From: Geodermatophilus chilensis
GTDB taxonomy: Bacteria > Actinomycetota > Actinomycetes > Mycobacteriales > Geodermatophilaceae
Assembly: GCF_002802985.1 (NCBI RefSeq)
Contig: NZ_NVPT01000001.1
Coordinates: 1-64,000, forward strand
Length of the DNA: 64,000 bases
Direction of reading: 5' to 3'
In this document: positions 7,637 to 22,438 of the stretch, in pieces
Layout of the letters: every line of letters begins with the position of its first letter
Position numbering within the stretch: position 1 is the first letter of the stretch
Position numbers and translations under genes: made by a program
Notes under the pieces: model-generated
Database searches by the model: none
Told to the model about the DNA's origin: nothing
What the model saw: only the letters and a program-made list of their open reading frames with translations

Positions 7637-8371
7637 GTGACCTCCCCGCAGTCCCCCAGGCCCGCCGCCCACGTGGAGCGCGCGCTGTGCGTGCTGGCCC
7701 ACCCCGACGACGTCGACTTCGGCAGCGCCGGCACCGTGGCCACCTGGACGGCGGCCGGCACCGAGGTCACCTACCTGATCGTCACCGACGGGGACGCCGG
7801 CGGGTTCGACGACACCCCCCGCGACCAGATGGGGCCGCTGCGGCGGGCGGAGCAGGAGGCGGCGGCCAAGGCGGTCGGCGTCACCGACGTGCGTTTCCTC
7901 GGCTACCCCGACGGGCGGCTGGAGCTCACCCTCGACCTGCGTCGCGACATCAGCCGGGTGATCCGCCAGGTGCGCCCGCAGCGGGTGCTGACCAGCTCGC
8001 CCGAGCGGATGTGGGACCGGATCGGCGCCAGCCACCCCGACCACATGACGGTCGGCGAGTCCACGCTGCGGGCCGTCTACCCCGACGCCCGCAACCCCTT
8101 CGCCTTCCCCGAACTGCTCGCCGACGAGGGCCTCGAGGCCTGGACGGTGTCCGAGGTGTGGCTGGGCGCCAGCCCGCGCGCCGACCACGTCGTCGACGTG
8201 ACCGACCTCGTCGAGCTGAAGTTCGCCGCGCTCAAGAGCCACGTCACCCAGGTCAGTCACGTGGACGACCTGGAGGAGTTCGTCACCGACTGGATGCGTC
8301 AGACCGGGCGCCGCCTGGGCCTGCCCCCGGGACGGCTCGGCGAGGCCTTCCAGGTCGTCCACACCGCCTGA
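7637..8371 (+). CDS. PIG-L family deacetylase
   Basis: At 244 residues it fits the zinc-dependent LmbE/PIG-L family, which removes N-acetyl groups from GlcNAc-type substrates (MshB, Mca and relatives). The metal site is visible: AHPDDVDFGSAG near 21-32 (His-Pro-Asp-Asp) and the distal His in SHPDHM around 134-138. The substrate cannot be assigned; it is shorter than Mca or MshB, so a general PIG-L role is the safer call. GTG at 7637 lies exactly 7 nt after TAGGCT, a -10 box that overlaps the stop of the upstream sigma gene, suggesting a leaderless transcript. Confidence 0.85.
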   Translation: MTSPQSPRPAAHVERALCVLAHPDDVDFGSAGTVATWTAAGTEVTYLIVTDGDAGGFDDTPRDQMGPLRRAEQEAAAKAVGVTDVRFLGYPDGRLELTLDLRRDISRVIRQVRPQRVLTSSPERMWDRIGASHPDHMTVGESTLRAVYPDARNPFAFPELLADEGLEAWTVSEVWLGASPRADHVVDVTDLVELKFAALKSHVTQVSHVDDLEEFVTDWMRQTGRRLGLPPGRLGEAFQVVHTA

Positions 8372-8378
8372 CTCTCCT

Positions 8379-8408
8379 GGATCGCCTTCCGCGCGCGGAA
8401 GGCGATCC
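8379..8408. terminator. Bidirectional terminator between convergent genes
   Basis: A perfect 30-bp palindrome (GGATCGCCTTCCGC and its complement) lies 7 bp after the PIG-L stop and 8 bp before the response-regulator stop on the other strand. Confidence 0.85.
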
Positions 8409-8416
8409 GGAACAGG

Positions 8417-9073
8417 TCAGAGCAGGCGGTTCGTGGCGGCCCAGCGGGTGAGCTCGTTGCGGTTGGACAGCTGCAGCTTGCGCAGCACGTTCGACGCGTG
8501 CGACTCCACCGTCTTCACCGAGATGAACAGCCGCGAACCGATCTCCCGGTAGGTGTAGCCGCGGGCCAGCAGCTGCATGACCTCCCGCTCGCGGGCGCTG
8601 AGCAGGTCCAGGCCGGGGTCGGTGGCCGGGTCCTCGGGCTGCGGGGCGGACGGCGTCGTCGCGGCGAAGGCGTCGAGGACGAACCCGGCCAGCCGCGGGC
8701 TGAAGACGACGTCCCCGTCGGCGACACGGGCGACGGCGTCCCGCGGGTCCGGCCCGGAGATGGTCTTGGTGACGTACCCGCGGGCACCGGCGCGGATGAC
8801 CGCGATGACGTCCTCGGCCGCGTCGGACACCGACAGCGCCAGCCAGCGCACCGACGGCAGCTCGGCCCGCAGCGTCTCGAGCACCGCCCGCCCGCCGCCG
8901 CCCGGCAGGTGCACGTCGAGCAGGACGACGTCCGGCACGGTCGCCCGGATCCCCGCCACGGCGCCCTCGACGTCCGCGGCCTCACCGACGACGTCCACCG
9001 CACCGCCGAGCTCCGCCCGCACGCCCGAGCGCACCATCGCGTGGTCGTCCACGAGGTACACCCGGGTGCTCAC
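8417..9073 (-). CDS. LuxR/NarL-family response regulator
   Basis: The 218-residue protein has a receiver domain (1-125) with the acidic pair Asp9-Asp10, phospho-acceptor Asp53 (VVLLDVHLPG), Ser/Thr in LALSVSD and Lys in YVTKT, then a linker and a LuxR-type helix-turn-helix (LSAREREVMQLLARGYTYREIGSRLFIS, VKTVESHASNVLRKL). It should be the DNA-binding partner of the PspC-domain kinase, whose stop codon overlaps its GTG start by 3-4 nt (TGA in GTGA). Target sites may be the direct repeats in the divergent region at 10301-10325. Confidence 0.92.
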   Translation of the reverse strand: MSTRVYLVDDHAMVRSGVRAELGGAVDVVGEAADVEGAVAGIRATVPDVVLLDVHLPGGGGRAVLETLRAELPSVRWLALSVSDAAEDVIAVIRAGARGYVTKTISGPDPRDAVARVADGDVVFSPRLAGFVLDAFAATTPSAPQPEDPATDPGLDLLSAREREVMQLLARGYTYREIGSRLFISVKTVESHASNVLRKLQLSNRNELTRWAATNRLL

Positions 9074-10254
9074 GCGGCCACCTCCTGGCGGGGCAGGCAC
9101 AGCTCCACCTCGGTGCCCTCCCCGGGTACCGACCGCACCGTCGCCGTCCCGCCCAGGCGGGTCAGCCGGCCGGTCACCGAGTCGCGCAGCCCACGCCGGT
9201 CGCCCGGCACCGCGGCCGGGTCGAACCCGGCACCCCGGTCGCGGACGAAGACGGCAACCCGCTGCGGGCTCACCTCGGTGTACAGGTCGGCGACGGTCGC
9301 CCCGGAGTGCTTGGCGGCGTTGACCAGCGCCTCGCGGGTGGCCGCGCCGAGGGCGGTGAGCGCGTCGTCCAGCGGGGCGTCGCCGACGACGACCGACTCG
9401 ACGGTCAACGCATGGTCGGCCTCCACCTCGGCGACCACCCCGGACACCAGCGCCGCCCACGTCCCGCCGCCCACGGCCGCCGCCGGCTCGTAGAGCCAGG
9501 TGCGCAGCTCGCGCTCCTGGCTGCGGGCCAGCCGGGACACCGCGGTGGCGTCGTCGGCGTGCCGCTGGATGAGGGCGAGGGTCTGCAGCACCGAGTCGTG
9601 CAGGTGGGCGGCGACCGCGGCCCGCTCCTCGGAGCGCACCCGGGCGGTCCGCTCGGCCTCGCGGGAGGTGAGCAGCCGGCGCCACAGCGGCGCGGTGGCC
9701 AGCGCGACGCCGGCCAGGATGACCTGCGTCGCGGCGAAGCCGTTGCGGGCGTTGGCCAGCTGCCCGGTGGTCTTCAGCAGCAGCACCACGCCGACGACGC
9801 CGAGGAGCACGCCGCCGGCCAGCAGCCAGCGCACGCCCGGGCCGGCGAGCGTGCGGTCGGTGTCCAGCTGCCGCCAGATGACGGTCAGCCCCACGCCGAC
9901 CAGCAGCAGCGGCAGGACCAGGTTGCCGCCGCCCCAGCTGCCGAGCTGCGTCACCAGGACGAGCGCGCCGAGGCCGAGCAACCCGAGGCCCAGGGTCTGC
10001 CGGCGGCTGGGCTCCTCGGCGCCCTCGTCGACGACCGGGGCGGTGTCCGCGTCGGCGACCGGCATGAAGAACCACAGCAGCGCGTAGGCCACGACGCCGA
10101 TGCCGGTCGCGGCGAGCACGACGAAGGCCACGCGGACGACGAGCGGGTCGGCCCGCAGGTGCACCGCCGTCCCCGCGGCGACGCCGGCCAGCAGGCGCCC
10201 GGAGCGCGGGCGCACCAGGGGTGGCCGCACGGGCACGGGCAGGGTCGTGGTCAC
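9070..10254 (-). CDS. PspC-domain sensor histidine kinase
   Basis: This 394-residue kinase begins with a PspC domain (SGRLLAGVAAGTAVHL then a membrane helix FVVLAATGIGVVAYALLWFFMP), followed by further membrane segments (about 90-190), a HisKA_3 dimerisation box with the phospho-His in AHLHDSVLQTLA, and a HATPase domain with NAAKHSGA (N box), VRDRGAGFDP (G1) and GTEVEL at the end. PspC kinases sense envelope stress. GTG at 10254 is 7 nt after GACGAT, a weak -10. It is divergent from a second PspC protein, so the three genes are likely one envelope-stress circuit. Confidence 0.9.
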   Translation of the reverse strand: MTTTLPVPVRPPLVRPRSGRLLAGVAAGTAVHLRADPLVVRVAFVVLAATGIGVVAYALLWFFMPVADADTAPVVDEGAEEPSRRQTLGLGLLGLGALVLVTQLGSWGGGNLVLPLLLVGVGLTVIWRQLDTDRTLAGPGVRWLLAGGVLLGVVGVVLLLKTTGQLANARNGFAATQVILAGVALATAPLWRRLLTSREAERTARVRSEERAAVAAHLHDSVLQTLALIQRHADDATAVSRLARSQERELRTWLYEPAAAVGGGTWAALVSGVVAEVEADHALTVESVVVGDAPLDDALTALGAATREALVNAAKHSGATVADLYTEVSPQRVAVFVRDRGAGFDPAAVPGDRRGLRDSVTGRLTRLGGTATVRSVPGEGTEVELCLPRQEVAA

Positions 10255-10300
10255 GGTGCCGATCGTCGCACCGGGACGGCGGTCCGCGGCACCAGGAACC

Positions 10301-10371
10301 ACCCGGGTCGGTGGACCCGGGTCGGATGGGGGCGTTCCCTGATGGACCGCGTGCCCGGCCGCGAGCAGGGT
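10301..10371. promoter_or_regulatory. Direct-repeat operator and promoter between divergent PspC genes
   Basis: ACCCGGGTCGG occurs at 10301-10311 and again at 10315-10325, a 14-bp period, in the 124-bp divergent region. To its right TGGACC (10343-10348), 17 bp and CAGGGT (10366-10371) form a promoter ending 7 nt before the ATG of the PspC/LiaF-like gene. The repeats are candidate binding sites for the adjacent response regulator. Confidence 0.45.
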
Positions 10372-10378
10372 CTGTGCC

Positions 10379-11288
10379 ATGACATCCGCACCGCCTCCCG
10401 CTCCCCCGTCGGCGGACCCGCCGGCGGCCGCGTACGCCCCGCCGCCCGGGCTCCCGGTGCGGCCGCCGCTGCGGCGCAGCCGCAGCGACAAGGTCATCGG
10501 TGGCGTCGCCGGGGGCCTGGCCGACTACAGCGGCATCGACGCGCTGCTGTGGCGGGTCGGCCTCGTCGCGCTGGCGCTCGCCGGCCCCGGCGTCCCGGTC
10601 TACCTGCTGCTGTGGCTGCTCATGCCGAGCGGCCCGGCCGGGGACTCCGCCGCCGTCGCCCGCGCCCCCCGCGTCGCCGGCCCGCGGTCGCCGGTACCGG
10701 GGCTGACGCTGGCCGGGCTGCTCATCGTCGTCGGTTCGCTGGTCCTGCTCAGCCGGCTCACCGACTGGGACGTCGGCCCCCGCATCGTGCTCGGCACCGG
10801 GCTGCTGGTGGTCGGGCTCGGCCTGGTCGCCGCCGCCTTCTTCGGCGGGCGGACGGCCAGGGGCGGGCTGATCACGCTCGGCGTGCTGCTGTCGGTCGCG
10901 CTGGTCGCGGTCGCCGCCGAGCCGTGGCGGGCCGTCGAGGGCGGGGTCGGTGACCGCAGGTACGCACCGGACACCGTCGGCGAGGTGCAACCGGAGTACC
11001 GGCTCGGCGCCGGCGACCTGCGGCTGGACCTGTCCGGTGTCGAGCTGGGCGGCCCCGCCGGTCCGGTGACCACGCGACTGGAGGTCGGCATGGGCAACCT
11101 CGAGGTGCTCGTCCCCCGCTCGGCCGACGTCCAGGTTGAGGTGCAGAACGGGATGGGCGACGTCGACGTCCTCGATGTCGACTCGGACGGCGGCTTCTCC
11201 CGCGGGACCGGCTCCGCCTGGAGCGGGGACGACGACCCCGAGATCGTGCTGACCGTCAACCTCGGCATGGGCGACGTGGAGGTGGACC

Positions 11289-11296
<8 letters not shown>
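10379..11296 (+). CDS. PspC/LiaF-like membrane stress protein
   Basis: The 305-residue protein has a Pro/Ala-rich N-terminus, a PspC domain (SDKVIGGVAGGLADYSGIDALLWRVGLVALALAG, about 35-80), several membrane helices up to about 185, and a C-terminal beta-repeat domain with VGMGNLEVLVP, NGMGDVDVLDV and LGMGDVEVD, the LiaF/toastrack type. LiaF proteins restrain histidine kinases until the envelope is damaged, so it may control the divergent PspC kinase. ATG lies 7 nt after a CAGGGT box, consistent with a leaderless mRNA. The next gene overlaps it by 8 bp. Confidence 0.85.
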
Positions 11297-14291
<2,995 letters not shown>

Positions 14292-14295
<4 letters not shown>

Positions 14296-15872
14296 GCGCC
14301 GGCCTGCTCGGCGACCCGTCCCTCCACGAGGCCGACCGTGCGGCCGGCTCAGGCGGACGCCGTGCCGTTCGCTGGGGGGCTGCGGCAGTCGGTGTCGCCG
14401 TCGCACTGGGCGTCGCCCTGCGGACCCACTCCCCCTCCCCGCTGTGGCTCGACGAGGCGATCAGCGCCAGCATCTCCGGCCTGCCGCTCCGCGAGGTCCC
14501 CGAGGCGCTCCGCCGGGACGGCGCGCCGCCGCTGTACCCGCTGCTGCTGTGGGGCTGGGAGCGGGTGGTCGGGGACTCCGCCACGCAGGTGCGGTGGTTG
14601 TCAGCGCTTCTCGGCGTCGCCGCGCTGCCGGCCGCCGCCGTGGCCGGTGCCCGGCTGGCCGGCAGGGCCGGAGCGGTCGCCGCGCTGCTGCTGTTCGCGA
14701 CCTCGCCGTTCGCCATCTACTACTCGAGCGAGGCGCGCATGTACAGCCTCGTCATGCTGCTGGTCCTCTGCGGTTTCCTCGCCCTCGACGGCTACCTGCG
14801 CCGGCCGGGAGCGGCACGGGGCGTCCTGGTGGCGGTGGTCTCGGCGGCGCTGGCCCTGACCCACTACTGGTCGCTGTTGTTGCTCACCGTCGTCGGCGGG
14901 GGTCTGCTGGCGTTCGCATGGCGGACGCGCAGCAGAGCACCCGCCCGCGCCGCCGGGTGGATGGTCGCGGGCGGAGTGTTCTTCCTCCCCTGGCTGCCGT
15001 CGTTCCTCTACCAGTTCACGCACACGGGGACGCCCTGGGCCAGTCCGATGGGCTGGTTCGCCGCGCTGCAGTGGATGGTCGTCGTGTGGGGCGGTGGAGG
15101 AGGCCGGACCACGACACTGGTGCTGGTGACCGTGCTGCTGCTGCTCGCCGGGATCGGGGCCACCGCGGTCTCGGCGTCCGGCTCGCGGGTCGTGCTCGAC
15201 CTCCGCGGGCGACCGCCCGGTCGGGCGCTGGCCGTCGTGGTCGGCGCGACCCTCGTGCTCGCCCTGGCGGTGCGCCGGTTCACCGGCGCGGCGTTCGACG
15301 CGCGCTACACCAGCGTGGTCCTGCCGCTGTTCCTGCTGCTGGTCGCCGTCGGTCTCGCCCGGCTGCCGCGCGCGATCGGCACGCCGGTCCTCGCGGTCGC
15401 CGTCGTGACCGGGTTCGGGAGCGCGGTGCCGGACGTGTACTTCGAGTACAAGACCCAGGCCGGGCTGGTCGCCGACGCGCTGCGGGCACAGGCGCTGCCG
15501 GGCGACGTCGTCGTCTACTGCCCCGACCAGCTGGGCCCCGCCACCAGCCGCCTGCTGCCGGGCTCGCTGCGGCAGGAGGTGTACCCGACCGGCGGGTCGC
15601 CGGAGCGCGTCGACTGGGTCGACTACGCGGAACGGAACTCAGGCGCCGACCCGGCGGCGTACGGGCGCGACCTCTCCGCGCGAGCCGGCGGCAGCGCCGT
15701 CTGGCTGGTCTTCCACACCCACTACCGCACGTACGAGGGTCAGTGCGAGGCACTGGCGGCGACCCTGACGGCGCTGCGCGGGGACCCGCTCCGCCTGGTC
15801 GAGCCCGACGGGGTCTACTTCGAGTCGGCGCACCTGGTCGGCTGGGCGCCGCTCCCACCCCCCGGACCGTAG
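14292..15872 (+). CDS. GT39-like membrane glycosyltransferase
   Basis: A 526-residue polytopic protein with about ten or more membrane helices. The first external loop has PLWLDEAISASISGLPLREV, the Asp-Glu (D-E) motif typical of the GT-C/PMT_2 (ArnT, GT39) superfamily, and YYSSEARMYSLVML follows a later helix. These enzymes use polyprenyl-phosphate sugars to glycosylate proteins or lipids outside the membrane. The soluble C-terminus (about 375-526) is less conserved. Acceptor and sugar cannot be predicted. Located between the guaA relic and intact guaA, the pair 13804-15872 occupies the segment between the two guaA ends and may have been inserted there. Confidence 0.75.
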
Positions 15873-15909
15873 GGGTCACGGCCCGGGGTGATCGGAGAGC
15901 CGGTGGCGA

Positions 15910-17472
15910 CTACTCCCACTCGATGGTGCCCGGCGGCTTGCTGGTCACGTCGAGCACTACGCGGTTGACCTCGGGCACCTCGTTGGTGATCCGGGTGGAG
16001 ATGCGGGCCAGGACGTCGTAGGGCAGCCGGGTCCAGTCCGCGGTCATCGCGTCCTCGCTGGACACCGGGCGCAGGACCACGGGGTGGCCATAGGTGCGCC
16101 CGTCGCCCTGGACGCCGACCGAGCGGACGTCGGCCAGCAGCACCACCGGGCACTGCCAGATCTCGCGGTCCAGGCCGGCGGCGGTGAGCTCGGCGCGGGC
16201 GATCGCGTCGGCCTTCCGCAGCACGTCGAGCCGCTCCTGGGTGACCTCGCCGATGATCCGGATGCCCAGCCCGGGTCCCGGGAACGGCTGCCGCCACACC
16301 AGGGACTCAGGCAGGCCGAGCTGCAGGCCGACCTCGCGCACCTCGTCCTTGAACAGCGTGCGCAGCGGCTCGACCAGCGTGAAGGTGAGGTCCTCGGGCA
16401 GCCCGCCGACGTTGTGGTGGCTCTTGATGTTTGCCGTCCCGGTGCCGCCGCCGGACTCGACGACGTCGGGGTAGAGCGTGCCCTGCACGAGGAAGTCGAC
16501 GGTCTCGCCGTGCGCCTTCGCATCGGAGACGACGTCGGCTGCTGCCTGCTCGAAGACCCGGATGAACTCCCGGCCGATGATCTTGCGCTTGTGCTCCGGG
16601 TCGCTGACCCCGGCCAGCGCGCCGAGGAACTGCTCGCGCGCGTCGACCACCCGCAGGTCGGCGCCGGTGACCGCGACGAAGTCGCGCTCGATCTGCTCGG
16701 TCTCGCCCTCGCGCATCAGCCCGTGGTCGACGTAGACGCAGGTCAGCCGGTCACCGATGGCGCGCTGGACCAGCGCCGCGGCGACCGCGGAGTCGACCCC
16801 GCCGGACAGCGCGCACAGCGCCCGCCGGTCGCCCACCTGGGCGCGGATCCGCTCGACCTGCTCCTCGACGACGTTGGCCATCGTCCAGGTCGGCTCGAGC
16901 CCGGCGATGTCGAACAGGAAGTGCTCGAGCACCGTCTGCCCGTGCGCGGTGTGCCGGACCTCCGGGTGGAACTGCACGCCGGCGAGCTTGCGGTCGACGT
17001 CCTCGAAGGCGGCGACCGGCGCACCGGTGGAGGTGGCGGTGACGGTGAACCCGGGCGGGGCGGCGCTGACGGCGTCCCCGTGGCTCATCCACACCGACTG
17101 CTCGACCGGCAGCGAGCCGAACAGCCGGCCCTGCGTGGTGACCGTCAGCGGGGTGCCGCCGTACTCGCGGTCGCCGGTGCGCGCGACCGTGCCGCCGAGC
17201 GAGGCAGCCATCGCCTGGAAGCCGTAGCAGATGCCGAACGCCGGGACGCCGGCCTCGAACAGCGTCCGGTCGATCTGCGGGGCGTCGTCGGCGTAGACAC
17301 TGGACGGTCCGCCGGAGAGCACGATCGCCGCGGGCTTGCGGGCGACGATCTCCTCGGCCGGGACGTCGGAGGGGACGATCTCGGAGTAGACCCCTGCCTC
17401 CCGGATGCGCCGCGCGATGAGCTGGGCGTACTGGGCGCCGAAGTCGACGACGAGGACGGTCGGGAAGTCCAT
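15910..17472 (-). CDS. guaA: GMP synthase (glutamine-hydrolysing)
   Basis: The 520-residue enzyme makes GMP from XMP with glutamine and ATP. The N-terminal class I amidotransferase domain shows [10 protein letters not shown] and nucleophile Cys82 in FGICYGFQ, with HPEV completing the triad. The ATP-pyrophosphatase domain has the PP-loop LSGGVDSAV, and the dimerisation domain ends [15 protein letters not shown], the exact family C-terminus. ATG at 17472 overlaps the guaB3 stop (ATGA), so it is translated in the guaB3-guaA unit. It is the intact copy of the gene whose 3' part recurs at 13611. Confidence 0.97.
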   Translation of the reverse strand: MDFPTVLVVDFGAQYAQLIARRIREAGVYSEIVPSDVPAEEIVARKPAAIVLSGGPSSVYADDAPQIDRTLFEAGVPAFGICYGFQAMAASLGGTVARTGDREYGGTPLTVTTQGRLFGSLPVEQSVWMSHGDAVSAAPPGFTVTATSTGAPVAAFEDVDRKLAGVQFHPEVRHTAHGQTVLEHFLFDIAGLEPTWTMANVVEEQVERIRAQVGDRRALCALSGGVDSAVAAALVQRAIGDRLTCVYVDHGLMREGETEQIERDFVAVTGADLRVVDAREQFLGALAGVSDPEHKRKIIGREFIRVFEQAAADVVSDAKAHGETVDFLVQGTLYPDVVESGGGTGTANIKSHHNVGGLPEDLTFTLVEPLRTLFKDEVREVGLQLGLPESLVWRQPFPGPGLGIRIIGEVTQERLDVLRKADAIARAELTAAGLDREIWQCPVVLLADVRSVGVQGDGRTYGHPVVLRPVSSEDAMTADWTRLPYDVLARISTRITNEVPEVNRVVLDVTSKPPGTIEWE

Positions 17473-18668
17473 CAGTCGTCCTGGGTGGCCGGCTCGTAGC
17501 CGCCGATGCTCTGCTGCCCGGGGGCCCCTCCCCGAGGGGTCCCTCCCCCTATGACCAGGTCGACCCGCTGGAACTCCTTGAGGTCCCGGTAGCCGGTCTT
17601 GGCCATCGTCCGGCGCAGGGCGCCGAACAGGTTGGTCCGCCCGTCGGCGCTCCTCGCCTCCCCGAGGAGGACGTCGTGCAGGGAGCCCGCCGGGGCGACC
17701 GGGGCCGAGGTCCCGCCGCGGGGCAGCCGCGGGTGGGCGGCCACCGAGTCCCACCAGATGCCGCCGCCGGGCGCCTCCGCGGCCGCACGCAGTGGCTCAC
17801 CGATCTGGACGGCGTCCGCACCGCAGGCCAGCGCGCGGGCGATGGAGCCGCTGGTCTCGATCCGGCCGTTGGCGATGACGTGCACATACCGGCCGCCGGT
17901 CTCGTCGAGGTAGTCGCGGCGGGCCGCGGCGGCGTCGGCGATCGCGCTGGCCAGCGGCACCCGGATGCCCATGACGGTGTCGGTCGTGGAGAAGGTGTCG
18001 GCGCCGACGCCGACGATCACGCCCGCCGCGCCGGTGCGCATCAGGTGCAGCGCGGTCTGGTAGTTCGCCGCCCCCCCCACGATCACCGGGACGTCCAGGT
18101 CGGCGATGAAGTCCTTGAGGTTGAGCGCCTCGCCGTGGGTCGTCACATGCTCGGCCGACACGATCGTGCCCTGGATGACCAGCAGGTCGACCCCGGCGGT
18201 CAGCACCGTCGGAGCCAGCTGGACGGTGTGCTGCGGGGAGACGCGCACCGCGGTGATCACGCCGGCGTCGCGGATCTCCTTGACCCGGGCGGTGATCAGG
18301 TCCGGGTCGACCGGTCGGGCGTACACCTCCTGGAGCAGGGCCACCGGCGGCGGCCCGTCCCCGGCCGCGTCACGCAGCCGCCGGTAGACCGGCGCCGGGT
18401 CGTCGTAGCGGGTCCACAGCCCCTCGGCGTTGAGCACGCCGAGGCCGCCGGCCTGCCCGACGGCGATCGCCGTGGCCGGGCTGACCACCGCGTCGGACGG
18501 ACTGGTCACCAGCGGGATGTCGAACCGGAAGGCGTCGATCTGCCAGGCGGTCGAGACGTCGTCCATGTCCCGGGTGCGCCGGCTGGGGACGATCGAAACC
18601 TCGTCGAGGTCGTACCCCCGGCGGGCGAAGCGGTTGAGACCGATCTCGACGGTGTCGCGCGTGGGCAT
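17472..18668 (-). CDS. guaB3: GuaB3 family IMP dehydrogenase-related protein
   Basis: This 398-residue TIM-barrel protein resembles IMPDH but lacks the CBS pair and lacks the normal catalytic Cys loop at full strength. It matches actinobacterial GuaB3 (Rv3410c): [47 protein letters not shown] and [23 protein letters not shown] are visible. GuaB3 proteins have been reported to have GMP reductase activity in some actinomycetes. That is family knowledge, not evident here. It lies between guaB and guaA; a 33-bp copy of the guaB C-terminal codons ends 2 nt before its start. Confidence 0.88.
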   Translation of the reverse strand: MPTRDTVEIGLNRFARRGYDLDEVSIVPSRRTRDMDDVSTAWQIDAFRFDIPLVTSPSDAVVSPATAIAVGQAGGLGVLNAEGLWTRYDDPAPVYRRLRDAAGDGPPPVALLQEVYARPVDPDLITARVKEIRDAGVITAVRVSPQHTVQLAPTVLTAGVDLLVIQGTIVSAEHVTTHGEALNLKDFIADLDVPVIVGGAANYQTALHLMRTGAAGVIVGVGADTFSTTDTVMGIRVPLASAIADAAAARRDYLDETGGRYVHVIANGRIETSGSIARALACGADAVQIGEPLRAAAEAPGGGIWWDSVAAHPRLPRGGTSAPVAPAGSLHDVLLGEARSADGRTNLFGALRRTMAKTGYRDLKEFQRVDLVIGGGTPRGGAPGQQSIGGYEPATQDD

Positions 18669-18670
18669 GG

Positions 18671-18703
18671 TCAGCGTCCCCGGTAGTTCGGTGCTCGGAC
18701 GAT
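18671..18703 (-). repeat. Second copy of the last ten codons of guaB
   Basis: On the minus strand, 18703-18671 reads IVRAPNYRGR-stop, and the true guaB end (18771-18739) reads [10 protein letters not shown]-stop; 24 of 33 bases match. The copy is 35 bp downstream of the guaB stop and directly before guaB3. It looks like a displaced older 3' end of guaB. Confidence 0.7.
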
Positions 18704-18738
18704 CTCGGTCAGGCGAGGACCGTTGTCGGACACGTGGC

Positions 18739-20778
<2,040 letters not shown>

Positions 20779-20858
20779 CTACTTCCGGGAAGGTGCTGCC
20801 TGGAAGTGCTCTGCAGGCGCAACTACCCCGAAGCAGCGCACTGTCGTCGCCCCCGACA

Positions 20859-20899
20859 CGCTGAGCGCCCCCTCCGGATGCGGGAGAGGGCGCTCAGCG
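20859..20899. terminator. Terminator between convergent DUF5319 and regulator genes
   Basis: CGCTGAGCGCCC at 20859-20870 pairs with GGGCGCTCAGCG ending at 20899 around a CTCC/GGAG inner stem. It closes both the plus-strand DUF5319 gene and the minus-strand regulator. Confidence 0.75.
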
Positions 20900-20913
20900 G
20901 GTGTTCGACCTGG

Positions 20914-21675
20914 TCAGGACATCATGCCGCGGCGGAAGCCGGTGGCCACCGCCTCGGCGCGGTCCTTGGCGCCCAGCTTGCGGAACAGCCGGCGGGCGTG
21001 GGTCTTGATGGTGTCCTCGGAGAGGTAGAGCTCGCGGCCGATCTGGGCGTTGCTCTTGCCCTGGCTCATGCCGGTGAGCACCTGCATCTCGCGCATCGAG
21101 AGGCTGACCGGCGCGGGCTCGCGGACAGTCGAGCGCACCGTGGTGGGCGCGGCACCGGCCAGCGGGGTGGCCCCGTTCCAGGCCGGCGTCCCGTTGCCGT
21201 GACCGGCGTGCGCGCCGACCGAGGCCAGCGGCACCGGCTGGGGCGGGACGGACGACGCCGGGCCGCGGCCGTCGACCCGCAGGCCGACCCGCGACAGGCC
21301 CAGCCCCATCTCCAGCGCGGTCGCGTCCCAGCGGAGGTAGCCGCGGGCGCCGGCCGCGACCGCCGCTCGGACGGTCTCGCCGTCGTCGGGGGCGCCGAGG
21401 ACCAGCACCGGCAGCCGCGGGTGGGCCCGCAGCGCCTGGGTGGCGACGGTGAGCCCGGAGTCCATGGCCCGCTGGGTGCCGATGAGCAGGACGTCGGGCT
21501 GGCGCGTGCCCAGCCGGGTCATCAGGGCGGTGGCGTCCCCGACGACCTCCACCCGTCCCACGAACGGCAGTGCCACCAGGCGGCCCGCGATGTCGTCGCG
21601 GACCCGTCGGCGCTCGTCGTAGACCCACACGCACGTGGTGCCGTGGCCGGGTCCGCGCATCCTGTCGTCGATCAC
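20914..21675 (-). CDS. bldM: BldM-like atypical response regulator
   Basis: The 253-residue protein has a receiver-like N-terminus (about 14-135) and a strong LuxR/FixJ helix-turn-helix at the end (LSMREMQVLTGMSQGKSNAQIGRELYL, then DTIKTHARRLFRKLG). At the phospho-acceptor position the sequence is PDVLLIGTQ, with Gly66 instead of Asp, so it is unlikely to be controlled by phosphorylation. Its place beside a WhiD-type gene and near guaB and groEL matches BldM of Streptomyces, an atypical regulator of differentiation; orthology is inferred. It is about 50 residues longer than BldM because of a linker rich in Pro, Gly and Ala. GTG at 21675 follows GAGGAGCAGGC. Confidence 0.75.
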   Translation of the reverse strand: MIDDRMRGPGHGTTCVWVYDERRRVRDDIAGRLVALPFVGRVEVVGDATALMTRLGTRQPDVLLIGTQRAMDSGLTVATQALRAHPRLPVLVLGAPDDGETVRAAVAAGARGYLRWDATALEMGLGLSRVGLRVDGRGPASSVPPQPVPLASVGAHAGHGNGTPAWNGATPLAGAAPTTVRSTVREPAPVSLSMREMQVLTGMSQGKSNAQIGRELYLSEDTIKTHARRLFRKLGAKDRAEAVATGFRRGMMS

Positions 21676-22018
21676 GCCTGCTCCTCGCTCGCCGGCCACA
21701 CGTCACGGGACCGGTCCCCACCGCCCGGTTCCCCCGGCCGGGTGTCGCTCGGACGTGCGGTCCCCGCCCGGGGACCCGTCGCCGTCGCTCCGGCCGGAAC
21801 CGGCACCTCCGGCGGGGTGTCCCGTGGCGGTGTTCGGCACGGCCTGCAGTCACCTTGATCGACTCCGGGGGGCGACAACACCCGCTCTCACCCAGCGGGG
21901 TTAGAGCGGAGCCGACAAAATGCAGGGTCACCGTGTGTTTGACCCACGGAGGCCTCGGGCACCGGCCCCCATGCAGCCGGACCGCCCCCTCCGGCTCGCA
22001 TCGAGCCGAGGAGGACGA
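21676..22018. other. Divergent regulatory region of the bldM-like and whiB genes
   Basis: This 343-bp stretch holds no gene. It contains an inverted repeat GGGTCA-N9-TGACCC (21925-21945), an AT-rich GACAAAATG patch before it (21914-21922), and TTGATC at about 21858. These are candidate regulator sites or promoter elements for whiB. No clear -35/-10 pair could be fixed. The whiB ribosome-binding site GAGGAGGACGA lies at its right end. Confidence 0.45.
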
Positions 22019-22318
22019 ATGGCCGACATCCGCCGCCTGCCCACCCCCGTCGCCGAGGTCTGGGACTGGCAGCTGCACGGCGCCTGCCGCGGGGAGAGCA
22101 CGGCTCTCTTCTTCCACCCGGACGGCGAGCGTGGTCCGGCCCGGGCCCGCCGCCAGGCAGCCGCCAAGGCGGTCTGCGCCCGCTGCCCGGTCGTCGAGTC
22201 CTGCCTGAAGCACGCACTGTCGGTCCGCGAGCCCTACGGGGTCTGGGGCGGCATGAGCGAGGAGGAGCGAGCCCGGCTGATCGCCGCGGAACCCGCCGCC
22301 GTCGCCGCGGGGGTCTGA
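22019..22318 (+). CDS. whiD: WhiB-family iron-sulfur regulator (WhiD/WhiB3-like)
   Basis: A 99-residue WhiB protein: four cysteines in the family spacing (C23; C53-x2-C56-x5-C62) to hold a 4Fe-4S cluster, the turn GVWGG, and a C-terminal basic/Ala segment for DNA contact. WhiB proteins bind the sigma-A factor and respond to oxygen and nitric oxide. The position beside a bldM-like gene and groEL corresponds to Streptomyces WhiD and M. tuberculosis WhiB3, hence the symbol; the sequence alone only proves WhiB family. ATG at 22019 follows GAGGAGGACGA. A family A repeat starts right after the stop. Confidence 0.85.
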   Translation: MADIRRLPTPVAEVWDWQLHGACRGESTALFFHPDGERGPARARRQAAAKAVCARCPVVESCLKHALSVREPYGVWGGMSEEERARLIAAEPAAVAAGV

Positions 22319-22434
22319 AGAAGGACCTCCTCCCCACCCCTCGCAGGCTCGCGGCGGGACCCTGCAGGGAGGCCGCCCTCCTCCCCACCCCCTCGCAGGC
22401 TCGGGGCAGGACCCTGGAGGGGGCCACCCACAGA
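22319..22434 (+). repeat. Family A stop-abutting repeat, two units
   Basis: Directly after the whiB stop: AGAAGGACC, a core with CCTCGCAGGCTCG, then a second unit with the same core. The outer arms are CCTCC/GGAGG and GCCCTCC/GGAGGGGGC. Arms are shorter here than in other copies. Confidence 0.65.
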
Positions 22435-22438
22435 CATC

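Noticed and set aside
17472-18668. Calling GuaB3 a second IMP dehydrogenase
   Set aside because: It lacks the CBS domains and the usual GSICTTR-type catalytic loop that is present in guaB, so the family name GuaB3 was kept.
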